The notes: generated by a model from the sequence alone, not told the origin. A DNA stretch of 64,000 nucleotides from Ruminococcus sp. (GCA_017460665.1 JAFUAO010000041.1:62001-126000), one strand, 5' to 3'; shown: positions 7,504-20,038, counted from the first letter of the stretch. A program made the numbers and translations.

Positions 7504-9474
7504 ATGCTGCTGAAGAAGATCATTGCCGGAGCAGGCGCTGCTCTGGTGCTGCTGACTGCCGTTATCCCCGGGAATATCGGGAAAAAGGCGGCCTTCGCTG
7601 CGGAGGAGGGCGTTACCTTCGCCAGCTTCGATACGACCGTAAACGGCGGCGAGGTCATAAGGGGAGTGGACGTTTCCTCGGTGATCTCACTGGAGAACGC
7701 CGGAGTGAAGTTCTATGACGAGAAGGGCGCCGAGCAGGACATTTTCAAGACGCTTGCAGAGAACGGGGTGAACTATATCCGTGTCCGGGTGTGGAACGAC
7801 CCCTACGACAGCGAGGGCCGCTCCTACGGCGGCGGCAACAACGACGTGTACACCGCAGGGCTCATCGCTCAGAGAGCTGCAAAGTACGGTATGAAGCTGC
7901 TGGTGGATATACAGTATTCAGATTTCTGGGCAGATCCCGCTAAGCAGACTCGGCCGAAATACTGGGCGGACCACGATACTGACACTCTTGCCTCTGAGAT
8001 CTACAAGTGGACCACATGGGTGCTCCAGTCCGTCACCGATGCCGGCGGTGAGATCGGCATGGTGCAGGTGGGCAATGAGACCAACTGCTTCTTCTGCGGA
8101 GAGAACGACATGGATACGATCTGCAAGCTCTTCGCCAGCGGAAACAAGGCGGTCCGGAACTTCGACAAGGATATACTGATCGCTCACCACTTCGCTGACC
8201 CCTCCAACGTGGACTACTACCTTTGGTACGCAAAGGTGATGAACGACAATAAGCTGGACTACGACGTTTTCGCAACGTCCTACTACCCCTACTGGCACGG
8301 CACGACCGAGAACCTGACCAACGTTCTGAAGACTATCGGCGATACCTACGGCAAGTACGTCATGGTGGCCGAGACAGCCTACCCCTACACCGACAAGGAC
8401 GGAGATCATCAGGGCAATGCGGTCTCCAGCAGCTCCAGCGGCGCCGAGCTCCGCTATCCGGTGTCGGTAGAGGGCCAGTCTCAGTGCATCAGGGACGTCT
8501 TTCAGGCGGTGGCGAATACCGGTAAATGGGGGATCGGCGTGTTCTACTGGGAACCTGCATGGCTCGGGGTCCCCGGGAACGACTACTATTCTCAGAAGGC
8601 CGTTTGGGAGGAGACCGGCTCCGGCTGGGCCACAAAGTACGCGGTGGGCTACGATCCGGACGTTTCCGATACGGGAGGATCCTCCTATGATAATCAGGCC
8701 CTTTTCAGCTCGGAGGGAAGGCCTCTTGAGTCGCTGAAGGTCTTTGATCAGGTCTATCCCAAGAAGGAGGTCAGCTTCCCCGAGGACGGCGCTGTGATCT
8801 CTGAGGGCAGCTACAGGATCCGCAACCTTGCCAGCGGTATGTACCTTACCGTGGAAAACGGCGAGGGCAAGGCCGGCGTCAACGTTTTCCAGTTCACGGC
8901 AGACGGAGCTGCGGACTACAACACATGGATCGTCCGCTCCGCCGGGGAGGGATATTATGAGATCTATTCGGCCATAGACGGGGGAGAGACCTTCCTCCTT
9001 GACCTTGACTACGGAAGGGCTGACGACCGGACGAACATCGGGATCTACACCAGCACCGCTGCGGACGCTCAGAAGTTCAAGTTCATGGAGACCGACGGCG
9101 GCTATGTGATCCTCACCAAGTCCAGCGGCGACAAGAGCGCAGTGGAGATCGCAGACCGCTCCCGTGACGACGGCGGCAATGTCCAGCAGCTCGCCCGAAG
9201 CGGAGCCAGTGAGCAGATCTGGGTGCTGGAGCCGGTGGAGGAGCTGACCGTTTGCGGAGACCTGAACGGCGACGGAAGGGTCTCGGTCTTCGACCTGATC
9301 CTCCTGCGGCAGAGCCTCCTTGACGGCTCACAGGAGGAGAGCTGCGACGTGAACAGCGACGGGGAGTTCTCCATGAACGACCTTGTCTCTCTACAGAGCT
9401 TCCTCCTTGGCAAGACGGAGATCGAGCGCCCCACCAGAGGTACTCCTCGGAACACGATCTTCCCCGGAAGATGA
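7504..9474 (+). CDS. Secreted GH53 endo-beta-1,4-galactanase with ricin-type domain and type I dockerin
   Basis: 656 residues. Residues 1-36 form a signal peptide (K-K, hydrophobic core, A-F-A-A). Residues about 48-410 are a GH53 catalytic domain: R-G-V-D-V-S-S near the start, the acid/base Glu192 in V-G-N-E-T-N and the nucleophile Glu290 in M-V-A-E-T-A-Y-P. Residues about 435-580 are a ricin/CBM13-like module (Y-R-I-R-N-L-A-S-G-M-Y-L). Residues about 585-640 are a type I dockerin with two calcium-binding repeats (G-D-L-N-G-D-G-R-V-S and D-V-N-S-D-G-E-F-S). GH53 enzymes cut type I galactan side chains of pectin. The dockerin implies docking to a cohesin scaffold, so a cellulosome-type system encoded elsewhere. 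A short basic tail follows the dockerin. Confidence 0.93.
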   Translation: MLLKKIIAGAGAALVLLTAVIPGNIGKKAAFAAEEGVTFASFDTTVNGGEVIRGVDVSSVISLENAGVKFYDEKGAEQDIFKTLAENGVNYIRVRVWNDPYDSEGRSYGGGNNDVYTAGLIAQRAAKYGMKLLVDIQYSDFWADPAKQTRPKYWADHDTDTLASEIYKWTTWVLQSVTDAGGEIGMVQVGNETNCFFCGENDMDTICKLFASGNKAVRNFDKDILIAHHFADPSNVDYYLWYAKVMNDNKLDYDVFATSYYPYWHGTTENLTNVLKTIGDTYGKYVMVAETAYPYTDKDGDHQGNAVSSSSSGAELRYPVSVEGQSQCIRDVFQAVANTGKWGIGVFYWEPAWLGVPGNDYYSQKAVWEETGSGWATKYAVGYDPDVSDTGGSSYDNQALFSSEGRPLESLKVFDQVYPKKEVSFPEDGAVISEGSYRIRNLASGMYLTVENGEGKAGVNVFQFTADGAADYNTWIVRSAGEGYYEIYSAIDGGETFLLDLDYGRADDRTNIGIYTSTAADAQKFKFMETDGGYVILTKSSGDKSAVEIADRSRDDGGNVQQLARSGASEQIWVLEPVEELTVCGDLNGDGRVSVFDLILLRQSLLDGSQEESCDVNSDGEFSMNDLVSLQSFLLGKTEIERPTRGTPRNTIFPGR

Positions 9475-9507
9475 TCTGAGCAGCTAAACTTAGGACTTAA
9501 AACGCAA

Positions 9508-9545
9508 AAAAGCTCATAAAGAAGGGAACTTCTTTATGAGCTTTC
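9508..9545. terminator. Bidirectional intrinsic terminator
   Basis: AGCTCATAAAGAAG (9511-9524) pairs perfectly with 9529-9542 across a GGAA loop. The flanking A run on the left and T-rich stretch on the right give U tails in both directions, ending the galactanase gene and the convergent hflX operon. Confidence 0.92.
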
Positions 9546-9547
9546 GT

Positions 9548-10798
9548 TTATTTGCAGCTATACTGCTGGGCCTCCTTGATCAGCTTCACGTCCACAAGTG
9601 CGTCAATCAGCGTGCCGTTCTCCTGATATTCCTCGGAGAAGACCTTCCCCTCGGCTCGGATCCGGCCGATGAAGGCCGTTTTGTCGTAGGGGATCAGCAG
9701 CTCCATGCGCCGGGCGGTCTCCGGGAGGTTCTCGGAGATACACCGCAGGAGCTTATCGAAGCCGGTGCGCTCCTTGGCGCTGATCATGACGGTCCGGCTG
9801 TCCTCGAAGACAGTGTCCGGGAAAAGCGCTGCGTCGGCCTTGTTCAGTACCTGTATCTTGGGTATGCTCCCGCAGCCCAGCTCCTCGAGCAGCCTCTCTG
9901 TGACCTGGGCCTGCTCTTCACGCTCGGGAGAGGAAAGGTCCTGCACGTTCAGTATTATGTCAGCCGAGGCTGCCTCCTCCAAAGTGGACTTGAAGGCCTC
10001 CACAAGGTCGTGGGGGAGCCGGCGGATCAGGCCGACAGTGTCGATCAGGAGCACGCTCCTTCCGTCAGGGAGCTCTATCGAACGGGAGGTTATGTCCAGC
10101 GTTGCGAAGAGCTTGTTCTCTGCAAGGACCCCTGCGTCAGTCAGGGCGTTGAGCAGAGTGGACTTGCCCACATTGGTGTAGCCCACGATCGCTGCACAGA
10201 GCACGCCGTCCTTCTTGCGCCGGGAGCGTGAGAAGTCACGGTGTTTTTTTAGCTGCTCCAGCTCGTCCTCAAGGGCAGAGATCCTCTTGCGGATATGGCG
10301 CTTGTCGGTCTCCAGCTTGGTCTCGCCGGGGCCTCTCGTGCCAATGCCTCCGCCCAGTCGTGACAGGGCAGTTCCTATGCCGGTGAGCCGGGGAAGGCGG
10401 TATTTCTGCTGGGCGAGCTCCACCTGGAGCTTTCCCTCTTTAGTGCGGGCACGCTGGGCGAAGATGTCCAGTATCAGGGTGGTGCGGTCGATGACCCTCA
10501 CGTCAAGGATCTCCTCGATATTTCGCACCTGGACGCCTGAGAGCTCGTGGTCGAAGATCACCAGCTCGGCGTCCAGCGCCTCAAGCTGCTCCTTGAGCTC
10601 CTCCAGACGGCCGGCGCCCATGCAGGTGGCCGGGTCGTAGGACTGCTTCCTCTGGAGCACCTCGCCCACCACCTCAGCGTTGGCGGTCATGGCCAGCTCT
10701 GCAAGCTCCCCAAGGGATGCCTCGGCGTCGAATTCCCCCGTATCTACGCAGGCCAGCACCGTGCGGACGGGCTGGTCATCGGTCTTGTTCTCGTACAT
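9548..10798 (-). CDS. hflX: Ribosome-associated GTPase HflX
   Basis: 416 residues. The HflX N-terminal domain (A-T-C-M-G-A-G-R-L-E-E-L, D-E-L-S-G-V-Q) is followed by the family signature G-G-I-G-T-R-G-P-G-E-T-K-L-E and a GTPase domain with P-loop G-Y-T-N-V-G-K-S-T, switch D-T-V-G-L-I and N-K-A-D. HflX binds the 50S subunit and splits stalled ribosomes. It is the last gene of the minus-strand group from 14170, starting 9 bases after the hslO stop. A bidirectional terminator follows its stop within a few bases. Confidence 0.96.
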   Translation of the reverse strand: MYENKTDDQPVRTVLACVDTGEFDAEASLGELAELAMTANAEVVGEVLQRKQSYDPATCMGAGRLEELKEQLEALDAELVIFDHELSGVQVRNIEEILDVRVIDRTTLILDIFAQRARTKEGKLQVELAQQKYRLPRLTGIGTALSRLGGGIGTRGPGETKLETDKRHIRKRISALEDELEQLKKHRDFSRSRRKKDGVLCAAIVGYTNVGKSTLLNALTDAGVLAENKLFATLDITSRSIELPDGRSVLLIDTVGLIRRLPHDLVEAFKSTLEEAASADIILNVQDLSSPEREEQAQVTERLLEELGCGSIPKIQVLNKADAALFPDTVFEDSRTVMISAKERTGFDKLLRCISENLPETARRMELLIPYDKTAFIGRIRAEGKVFSEEYQENGTLIDALVDVKLIKEAQQYSCK

Positions 10799-10807
10799 GG
10801 TCGCTCC

Positions 10808-11701
10808 TTATCCCTCGCTCTTAGAGGAGGCAGACTCAGCAAGGGCGGCTATCTCCTCGGGAGCGAAAACGTAGGTCTTTCCGCAGAAATGACAGGACAC
10901 CTCAGTGTCCTTTCCCTCGGCGGCGATGGAGCGGAGCTCCCTTTCACCGATACTGATCAGCACCCTTTCAGTGCGGCTGCGGCTGCAATCGCATTTGTAC
11001 TTGGGGCTGGAGGAGTCCAGCTCGTTGGGCTCCAGGCCGTCAAGGAGCATTGCGGCGATCTCCTCCGGTGCGGCTCCGTCGGCAAGCAGCGCCGATACCG
11101 GACGCATTTTCGATACGTTCTCCTCGATAGTGGAGATACACTTCTCGTCAGCGAAGGGCAGGAGCTGCACAAGGAAGCCTCCTGCCGACTTCACCGTAAG
11201 GTCGGTGTCCACCAGCACTCCCAGAGCGCAGACCGTGGGGATCTGCTCGCTGGTGGCATAGTAGCTGGCGATGTCCTCGGCGATCTCTCCTGAGACCAGA
11301 GGGATCACTCCCACATAGGGCTCACGGAGGCCCATGTCCTTCACTACAGACAGGGTACCGTCCTTGCCGCCAGCTCCGGCCACGTCCAGCTTGCCCTTAG
11401 CGTTCAGCGAGATCTCCACGACCGGGTTTGAAACGCTGCTCTTGACGTTGCCCATACTGTCCGCAACTGCCACGAGCTGTCCTGCGGGGCCGTCAGCGTC
11501 TATGCGAAGGGTGATGCTGTCGTCCTCGCCCTTCAGCATATAGCCCATGAGGGAGGCGGCCATGGACAGCCTTCCAAGGCCGGCGGTGACTACCGCCGAT
11601 GTTTTGTGTATCCTCTCGATCTCAGAGACGATGTCCTTTCCGTCAAGGACTGCGGCGAAGGCCGAGCCGTCTGCTGAGATCATCCTGTATAGCTTTCCCA
11701 T
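10808..11701 (-). CDS. hslO: Redox-regulated chaperone Hsp33
   Basis: 297 residues of the Hsp33 family. The body begins M-G-K-L-Y-R-M-I-S-A and contains G-P-A-G-Q-L-V-A-V-A; the C-terminus carries the zinc and redox switch cysteines as C-D-C and C-H-F-C. Oxidation releases zinc and activates the holdase function, useful to an anaerobe exposed to oxygen. The start at 11701 is set by GTAAGGAG about 7 bases upstream; the frame stays open for 90 more codons but that part is the antisense-like extension over the methyltransferase gene. Confidence 0.95.
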   Translation of the reverse strand: MGKLYRMISADGSAFAAVLDGKDIVSEIERIHKTSAVVTAGLGRLSMAASLMGYMLKGEDDSITLRIDADGPAGQLVAVADSMGNVKSSVSNPVVEISLNAKGKLDVAGAGGKDGTLSVVKDMGLREPYVGVIPLVSGEIAEDIASYYATSEQIPTVCALGVLVDTDLTVKSAGGFLVQLLPFADEKCISTIEENVSKMRPVSALLADGAAPEEIAAMLLDGLEPNELDSSSPKYKCDCSRSRTERVLISIGERELRSIAAEGKDTEVSCHFCGKTYVFAPEEIAALAESASSKSEG

Positions 11702-11711
11702 ATTATTCTCC

Positions 11712-12470
11712 TTACTCAGTTTTTCTGCTCCTTGCAACGTACACGATCCGCTGTGAGTCGGGCTTTGGCGGCTCAAAGGAGTCCTCGCCGTACTTTGCCA
11801 CCAGGTCCAGACCGCTCTCGTCAAGGAGCCTTTCGATGAGCTCCTCGCTGTAGGCCTTTTCCGAGAAGCTGTCAGAGCTCCTTGACCACAGGCCGTTCTC
11901 CTCCTGCTCGAAGAAGACCAGATCCATCCTAACCTCGTCGGTCTTTGGGTCAAGGGAGTTCTCCCACACACAGTAGACCCGGTCTGTTTCGTAGGTGAAG
12001 GTGTTGTTGGCCAGCACCTCTCTGTGCTTGTAGAGGGTGTTCACATCGAAGATGAACAGGCCCTGAGGCTCTGCAAAAAGGGCGACCCTCTCAAAGACCT
12101 GCCTCACGTCCTCCGGGGAGGCAAGGTGGTTTATGCTGTCGAGGGCGCAGAGCGTGACTCCGATCGTGCCGAACATATCTATGGTCCTCATGTCCTGCCG
12201 GAGGTACTGGATCTGGAGACCGCTGTCAAATTTCTTCTCGATCGCGATCCCCAGCATCTCGTCTGACAGGTCAACTCCGATCACGTCGAAGCCCTGTCTG
12301 GCCATTTCCTCAGAGATACTGCCCGTTCCGCAGGCAAGGTCCAGGAGGATATTATTGTCAGTTTTGTTGAAACGCTTTATGAGCTCCCCGAAGTAGGCAG
12401 CCCTGCCCTTATAGTCGATGTTGGCGGTCAATTCGTCGTAATATCGGGCAAAAACGCTGTATCCGCTCAT
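11712..12470 (-). CDS. Class I SAM-dependent methyltransferase
   Basis: 252 residues. The start M-S-G-Y-S-V-F-A-R-Y-Y-D-E-L-T and the SAM-binding loop L-D-L-A-C-G-T-G-S-I-S followed by V-I-G-V-D-L-S-D-E-M-L are typical of small-molecule methyltransferases of the UbiE/CapA-like group. Substrate is not apparent. It sits between a lipoprotein gene and hslO with gaps of about 10 bases, so it is probably co-transcribed with hslO and hflX. Confidence 0.88.
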   Translation of the reverse strand: MSGYSVFARYYDELTANIDYKGRAAYFGELIKRFNKTDNNILLDLACGTGSISEEMARQGFDVIGVDLSDEMLGIAIEKKFDSGLQIQYLRQDMRTIDMFGTIGVTLCALDSINHLASPEDVRQVFERVALFAEPQGLFIFDVNTLYKHREVLANNTFTYETDRVYCVWENSLDPKTDEVRMDLVFFEQEENGLWSRSSDSFSEKAYSEELIERLLDESGLDLVAKYGEDSFEPPKPDSQRIVYVARSRKTE

Positions 12471-12482
12471 TTTTCTGCTCCT

Positions 12483-13223
12483 TTATCCAAGGGGGATCTC
12501 CTCTGTGATCAGCTCCCCGTTCTCGTCCTGTACCAGCCGCTCCCTCATGTAGAGCTCCTCCGCTCCGTCGGTCACAGTAAAGTGGTCCAGCAGGATCTCG
12601 CTGCCGGAGGCATACTGCCGGTCGATGCTGACCAGCACAGGCTGGCCCTCCTCCCACTGGTACACCCTGTCCTCATAGTCGACTGCTGAGCCCTTTTCGT
12701 GGACAGTGAGAGTCCCGGCGGCGTCGTTTGGCTGGGTGTAGAAGCTGATCTGACTGAGCTCCGGCCACTCCTCAAAGAGGCCTTTTTCCGGGTCGTAGCG
12801 GAAATACACGCCAAGGCGGTTGTAGGGGGAGAAGCTGGTCTGCACGAAGAGGTCTGCGTACAGGTCGAAGTCGAAGTCGTCCTCCACGAGAACGCTCTCC
12901 GGATCGGAATACAGCAGGAGGGAAGAGGTATCGGCGCTCAGGAGCTGCACTGTCTGGCCGTCCTTCAGGTACTCCACGCCCTCCTCCGTCACCCAGAACT
13001 TCATCTCGGTGTTGTAGACAGCTCCGGTCTCGTCCTCGACAGGGAGGGGGAGGTCTTCCGGCTCAGCCTCCGGAAGGGTCTCCGCCTCCGTGGGAGCCTC
13101 CTCAATGGGCGCCTCGCTCTCGGAGGTGGTGATCTCCACCGGCTTTGAGCTCTCAGGACTGTCTTTTGTGCTGCCGCAGCCGGTAAGGAGCAGCAACGCT
13201 AAGATCATGGTCAGTTTTTTCAT
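12483..13223 (-). CDS. Lipoprotein of unknown function (second of a tandem pair)
   Basis: About 246 residues beginning M-K-K-L-T-M with lipobox L-L-T-G-C, so it should be lipid-anchored outside the membrane. A Pro/Glu/Thr-rich linker (about residues 20-65) leads to a beta-rich domain. The start at 13223 is supported by AAAGG 7 bases upstream; longer in-frame starts would bury the signal. The stretch L-G-V-Y-F-R-Y-D-P-E-K-G-L-F and D-L-Y-A-D-L-F-V-Q-T match parts of the neighbouring lipoprotein, so the two are distant paralogues. Function unknown. Confidence 0.78.
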   Translation of the reverse strand: MKKLTMILALLLLTGCGSTKDSPESSKPVEITTSESEAPIEEAPTEAETLPEAEPEDLPLPVEDETGAVYNTEMKFWVTEEGVEYLKDGQTVQLLSADTSSLLLYSDPESVLVEDDFDFDLYADLFVQTSFSPYNRLGVYFRYDPEKGLFEEWPELSQISFYTQPNDAAGTLTVHEKGSAVDYEDRVYQWEEGQPVLVSIDRQYASGSEILLDHFTVTDGAEELYMRERLVQDENGELITEEIPLG

Positions 13224-13234
13224 TTTCTTGCCTT

Positions 13235-14170
13235 TCATTGCTTCCACATCGGCTCAAGATCCGACTCTACAAAGAGCAGCTTATCCGGGTCGAAGCGGTA
13301 ATAGATCCCTACGGTCTTGTCCTCCGGATCCGTGCGGACGAAGATGTCCATATACTGGTCCATATCGGAATTCACGGGGATGATCTCATCGTTGGGGCTG
13401 GCCTCGGCAGCGATCCAGTTGTCGGGCTTTGGGTAGGTGTAGCCGGAGAAGTCGCCCTCGATGGTCTGGACCACCCTGTCGTCCGAGCTCAGGTGGACGT
13501 ATATCGCTGTGTCGGTCTTCTCAAAGTAGACCTGATGTGGGTGAACGAACTGCTCCTGCCAGCCGTCAGCGGTCCATTTCTCACGCCAGCGCAGAGGCCC
13601 CTTTTCGCCGTCATAGCAGAGGTAGTAGTCCTTGTATTCTGTGCCGTCGTCGTCGGTGCGGTAGAACTCCATGCAGTACATGATCATGCTGAAGCCGCTG
13701 CAATAGTAGTACACGTTCCCGCCGTTCATGGCCCTGACGTACACAGGGTCCAGCTCAGGGAAGATCTCAGGGTAGTCGCTGGTGCGGTCGAGGAGCTTGG
13801 TCCCCATATCCGGTGCGTCAGCGAACTTATTCTCATACTGGTCCCACATCCAGTAGACCCCGTCGTTTTGGTTCCGTGGAATGAAGAGGTCGTTTGCGCC
13901 GTCGGCGTTGAAGTCCCGGAAGATGATGTCCTCGTCCTTCACGGTGAAGTCCAGCTTTATGGTCTGCTTAGTGTAGCCGTACTTCACGAAGTCTATCTGG
14001 TCACCGGTGACGATCATATCCAAGCCGTGGATATTCCTTGCCTTAGGAACGGTAGGCGCCTCAGTGGGAGCTAACGTTGGAGGCTGCTCCTCTATGGGCT
14101 CCTGAGTTTTGCTGTCGGAGCACCCCCACAGCAGAGCGCTGCACATCAGCATTATCACAGCTTTTCTCAT
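13235..14170 (-). CDS. Lipoprotein of unknown function (first of a tandem pair)
   Basis: 311 residues, signal peptide with lipobox L-L-W-G-C, then a Pro/Thr/Glu-rich linker. The phrase R-D-F-N-A-D-G-A-N-D-L-F-I-P is an FG-GAP/VCBS-like calcium-loop repeat; such repeats occur in extracellular XAC2610-type beta proteins. The C-terminus V-G-I-Y-Y-R-F-D-P-D-K-L-L-F resembles the next gene. A terminator ending secA lies just upstream and I found no clear promoter for this pair. Confidence 0.78.
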   Translation of the reverse strand: MRKAVIMLMCSALLWGCSDSKTQEPIEEQPPTLAPTEAPTVPKARNIHGLDMIVTGDQIDFVKYGYTKQTIKLDFTVKDEDIIFRDFNADGANDLFIPRNQNDGVYWMWDQYENKFADAPDMGTKLLDRTSDYPEIFPELDPVYVRAMNGGNVYYYCSGFSMIMYCMEFYRTDDDGTEYKDYYLCYDGEKGPLRWREKWTADGWQEQFVHPHQVYFEKTDTAIYVHLSSDDRVVQTIEGDFSGYTYPKPDNWIAAEASPNDEIIPVNSDMDQYMDIFVRTDPEDKTVGIYYRFDPDKLLFVESDLEPMWKQ

Positions 14171-14209
14171 TGCTCTCTCCTTGCTTGCGGCCTTAGCCGG
14201 AGGCTGTAA

Positions 14210-14240
14210 CTAAAAATACAGCCTGCCGGACCGACAGGCT
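14210..14240 (-). terminator. Intrinsic terminator of secA
   Basis: AGCCTG (14220-14225) and CAGGCT (14235-14240) pair, with inner CCGG pairing, and on the minus strand the stem is followed by GTATTTTTA. It sits about 20 bases past the secA stop. Confidence 0.78.
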
Positions 14241-14258
14241 ATATGTTATTCAGTTTTT

Positions 14259-17024
<2,766 letters not shown>

Positions 17025-17076
17025 TTGTTTACCGCCTTTTCTTAAAAAGTGAGCATATATAAATACACATACAAAT

Positions 17077-17105
17077 ATTTTACTACATTATGCCGGTTTT
17101 GTCAA
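17077..17105 (-). promoter_or_regulatory. secA promoter
   Basis: On the minus strand TTGACA (17105-17100), 17-base spacer and TAAAAT (17082-17077), about 50 bases before the secA start. Confidence 0.85.
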
Positions 17106-17143
17106 TACCTCACGGGGCAAAAACAGGTTTTTCTCCACAAAAT

Positions 17144-17172
17144 AAAGCCTGAGGCCGCAGCGCTCAGGCTTT
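17144..17172 (-). terminator. Terminator of the queA-tgt operon
   Basis: AAAGCCTGAG (17144-17153) pairs perfectly with CTCAGGCTTT (17163-17172) over a 9-base loop. On the minus strand ATTTT follows. It lies 7 bases past the stop of the last gene. Confidence 0.82.
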
Positions 17173-17179
17173 GCTAAGG

Positions 17180-17764
17180 TCATTTGCTCTCCGGGAGCCT
17201 TTTGAGGATCTGCTCAAGGAGCTCGTTGGTGCGCTCGGCTGCCCTTATAAGGCGGTCCAGCTTGTCCTCCTCCGGGGGAGCAGGGGAGGCCTTTTCCGGC
17301 TCAGCATGGCTGATGCCGGCCTTTTCCTCCAGCACTCTGCAAACTTTCTCAAGGTCCGGAGCGGCCCTGCCCTCGCTTTTGAGCTGGGCAACGGTGGAGC
17401 TGTTCTCCAAGAACCACTGACCGAACCTGCCAAAGGCACGGATATGCTCCGGGAGCACCGAGGCACCCGGGCGCTGTCCGCCGCCGGCAAGGGACTTGTT
17501 CCTGATGAGGACTCCCAATGGCTCACGGGCGGAGCTTCCGATATATCGGGCGGTAAGGGCCTTTTGTGGAGAGACCCTCATGTCGGTCTCGCCGTTTTCC
17601 CTTGCAAGGAGGGTCACGATGTTGTCAGTGATCCTGCCGGTGAGCATGATGATGAAGCCGGGGAACTCCGGGTCGGCAGGGGAAACGTGGCCTATGACCG
17701 CAAGGAAGGACTCGGCGTCGTTTGCTATAGTTGCGGCAAGGTCTCTTGGTGTCAGCTCAAGCAT
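17180..17764 (-). CDS. Protein of unknown function with C-terminal coiled coil
   Basis: 194 residues, not recognised. An N-terminal alpha/beta-looking part (A-A-T-I-A-N-D-A-E-S-F-L-A-V-I) is followed by a Lys/Arg-containing middle and a Pro/Glu-rich hinge near residues 140-160. Heptad-like helices close the protein (L-D-R-L-I-R-A-A-E-R-T-N-E-L-L-E-Q-I-L). No signal peptide or membrane span. It begins 4 bases before the stop side of the HAD phosphatase gene and ends the queA operon. Confidence 0.65.
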   Translation of the reverse strand: MLELTPRDLAATIANDAESFLAVIGHVSPADPEFPGFIIMLTGRITDNIVTLLARENGETDMRVSPQKALTARYIGSSAREPLGVLIRNKSLAGGGQRPGASVLPEHIRAFGRFGQWFLENSSTVAQLKSEGRAAPDLEKVCRVLEEKAGISHAEPEKASPAPPEEDKLDRLIRAAERTNELLEQILKRLPESK

Positions 17765-17768
17765 AGTA

Positions 17769-18413
17769 TCACCTCAGAATGATGTCGGCGATCTCGGCCG
17801 GAGAGCCTGCGATGAAGTCAGCGCCGGCCCTGCGGAGCTCCTCCTCGCCGCGAAATCCCCACGGACAGCCGATCGAGATCAGGCCGGAGTTTTTGGCAGT
17901 TTCGATATCCACGCTGCTGTCGCCGATCATGAAGCAGCTCTCGGGCTCATGGGGAAGGTCTCTCAGGATCTCACGGATGATCGCCGGATCAGGCTTTTTC
18001 TCACGGTCGGAGCGGCCTCCCAGGACCTTCACGAAGGGCAGTCCCGGCAGGAGCTGGGCAACGATGGTCTGAGCGAAGTTCTCAGGCTTATTGGTGGCCA
18101 CGGCAAGGACCACGCCCTCCTCGGAGAGCCTTCCGAGCATTTCCGGGACCCCGTCGTAGACAGTGGTCTTGTCGAAGAAATGGGCGCCGTAATACTGGCT
18201 GAACAGCCTGTGGAGCTCCTGTGTCAGATCCTTCCTGCCCTCGGGAAGGGCCCTCTCGCAGAGCTTTACCGCACCGTTCCCCACGAAAAACCGGTAGCTG
18301 TCATAGGGGTGGGTCGGCAGGCCGAGCTGTTCAAGGCCGTTATTGGTGGCGTCCGCCAGATCCTTCAGGGTGTCAGCAAGAGTCCCGTCCAGATCGAATA
18401 TCGCTAAAGTCAT
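17769..18413 (-). CDS. HAD-superfamily hydrolase, phosphoglycolate phosphatase-like
   Basis: 214 residues of the HAD subfamily I: motif I F-D-L-D-G-T-L-A-D-T, motif II T-N-K-P, motif III K-K-P-D-P and motif IV M-I-G-D-S-S-V-D. Gph-like enzymes dephosphorylate 2-phosphoglycolate, but family members act on many sugar phosphates, so the substrate is uncertain. Start at 18413 because AAAGGA lies 7 bases upstream; the longer frame runs into tgt. It follows tgt by about 19 bases. Confidence 0.88.
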   Translation of the reverse strand: MTLAIFDLDGTLADTLKDLADATNNGLEQLGLPTHPYDSYRFFVGNGAVKLCERALPEGRKDLTQELHRLFSQYYGAHFFDKTTVYDGVPEMLGRLSEEGVVLAVATNKPENFAQTIVAQLLPGLPFVKVLGGRSDREKKPDPAIIREILRDLPHEPESCFMIGDSSVDIETAKNSGLISIGCPWGFRGEEELRRAGADFIAGSPAEIADIILR

Positions 18414-18432
18414 GTTTTTTCCTTTCGTTGGG

Positions 18433-19572
<1,140 letters not shown>

Positions 19573-19594
19573 TTAAATGCAGGCGCCGGCTCTG

Positions 19595-19969
19595 TCAGTC
19601 GATATAGTATTCCAGAGAAGTATCCGGAGTCCTGCTTTCATGCATACTTGTAAAGCCGATGAGTTCCTTGTTGCTGTCTCTTATGGCGACTATATAAATG
19701 TCGGTATTGTTCTTGTCCTCATGATAGCCAAAGATGTAGTTCTGGTCCTTGTTTTCCTTGAAATACTCGATGATCATATCGATCTTTGTCTTAGCCTCAA
19801 GGCCGCAGTGATTGTACAAAAGCTGGCCGATAAGAGCTTCGCCGCCGAATTTTTCGTAGGCGGTCTTGGCATAGGCGTTCATGAAAATGATCCTGTAGTC
19901 GAGGTCGCATATAACGACCGGTGCAGGCTTTGAATCGATAAGTCCGATAAGGTAAGTTGATAATTCCAT
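19595..19969 (-). CDS. Stand-alone PAS-domain protein
   Basis: 124 residues that are nearly all one PAS fold: P-V-V-I-C-D-L-D-Y-R-I-I-F-M-N-A-Y-A at residues 16-33, a helical middle with I-I-E-Y-F-K-E-N-K, and the beta-strand pattern Y-I-V-A-I-R-D-S-N-K-E-L-I-G-F-T at the end. No output domain (kinase, GGDEF, helix-turn-helix) is attached. PAS domains bind small ligands or cofactors or mediate pairing. It lies inside the queuosine cluster, between queA and tgt, with gaps of about 70 and 31 bases. A link to queuosine is only suggested by position. Confidence 0.8.
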   Translation of the reverse strand: MELSTYLIGLIDSKPAPVVICDLDYRIIFMNAYAKTAYEKFGGEALIGQLLYNHCGLEAKTKIDMIIEYFKENKDQNYIFGYHEDKNNTDIYIVAIRDSNKELIGFTSMHESRTPDTSLEYYID

Positions 19970-20038
19970 TGTTCTGGCTCCTTTGTAAAGATGATGTCAG
20001 TGTCCTTGTATGTCGGTCGAAAAGCAGCTCTTGGCGAT

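Noticed and set aside
11702..11971. 90-codon N-terminal extension of hslO
   Set aside because: Hsp33 begins at the later ATG behind GTAAGGAG; the extension overlaps the methyltransferase gene and is Arg/Ser-rich shadow sequence.
13238..14074. 278-codon plus-strand frame opposite the lipoprotein
   Set aside because: Antisense of a lipoprotein with a clear signal peptide; no start signal.
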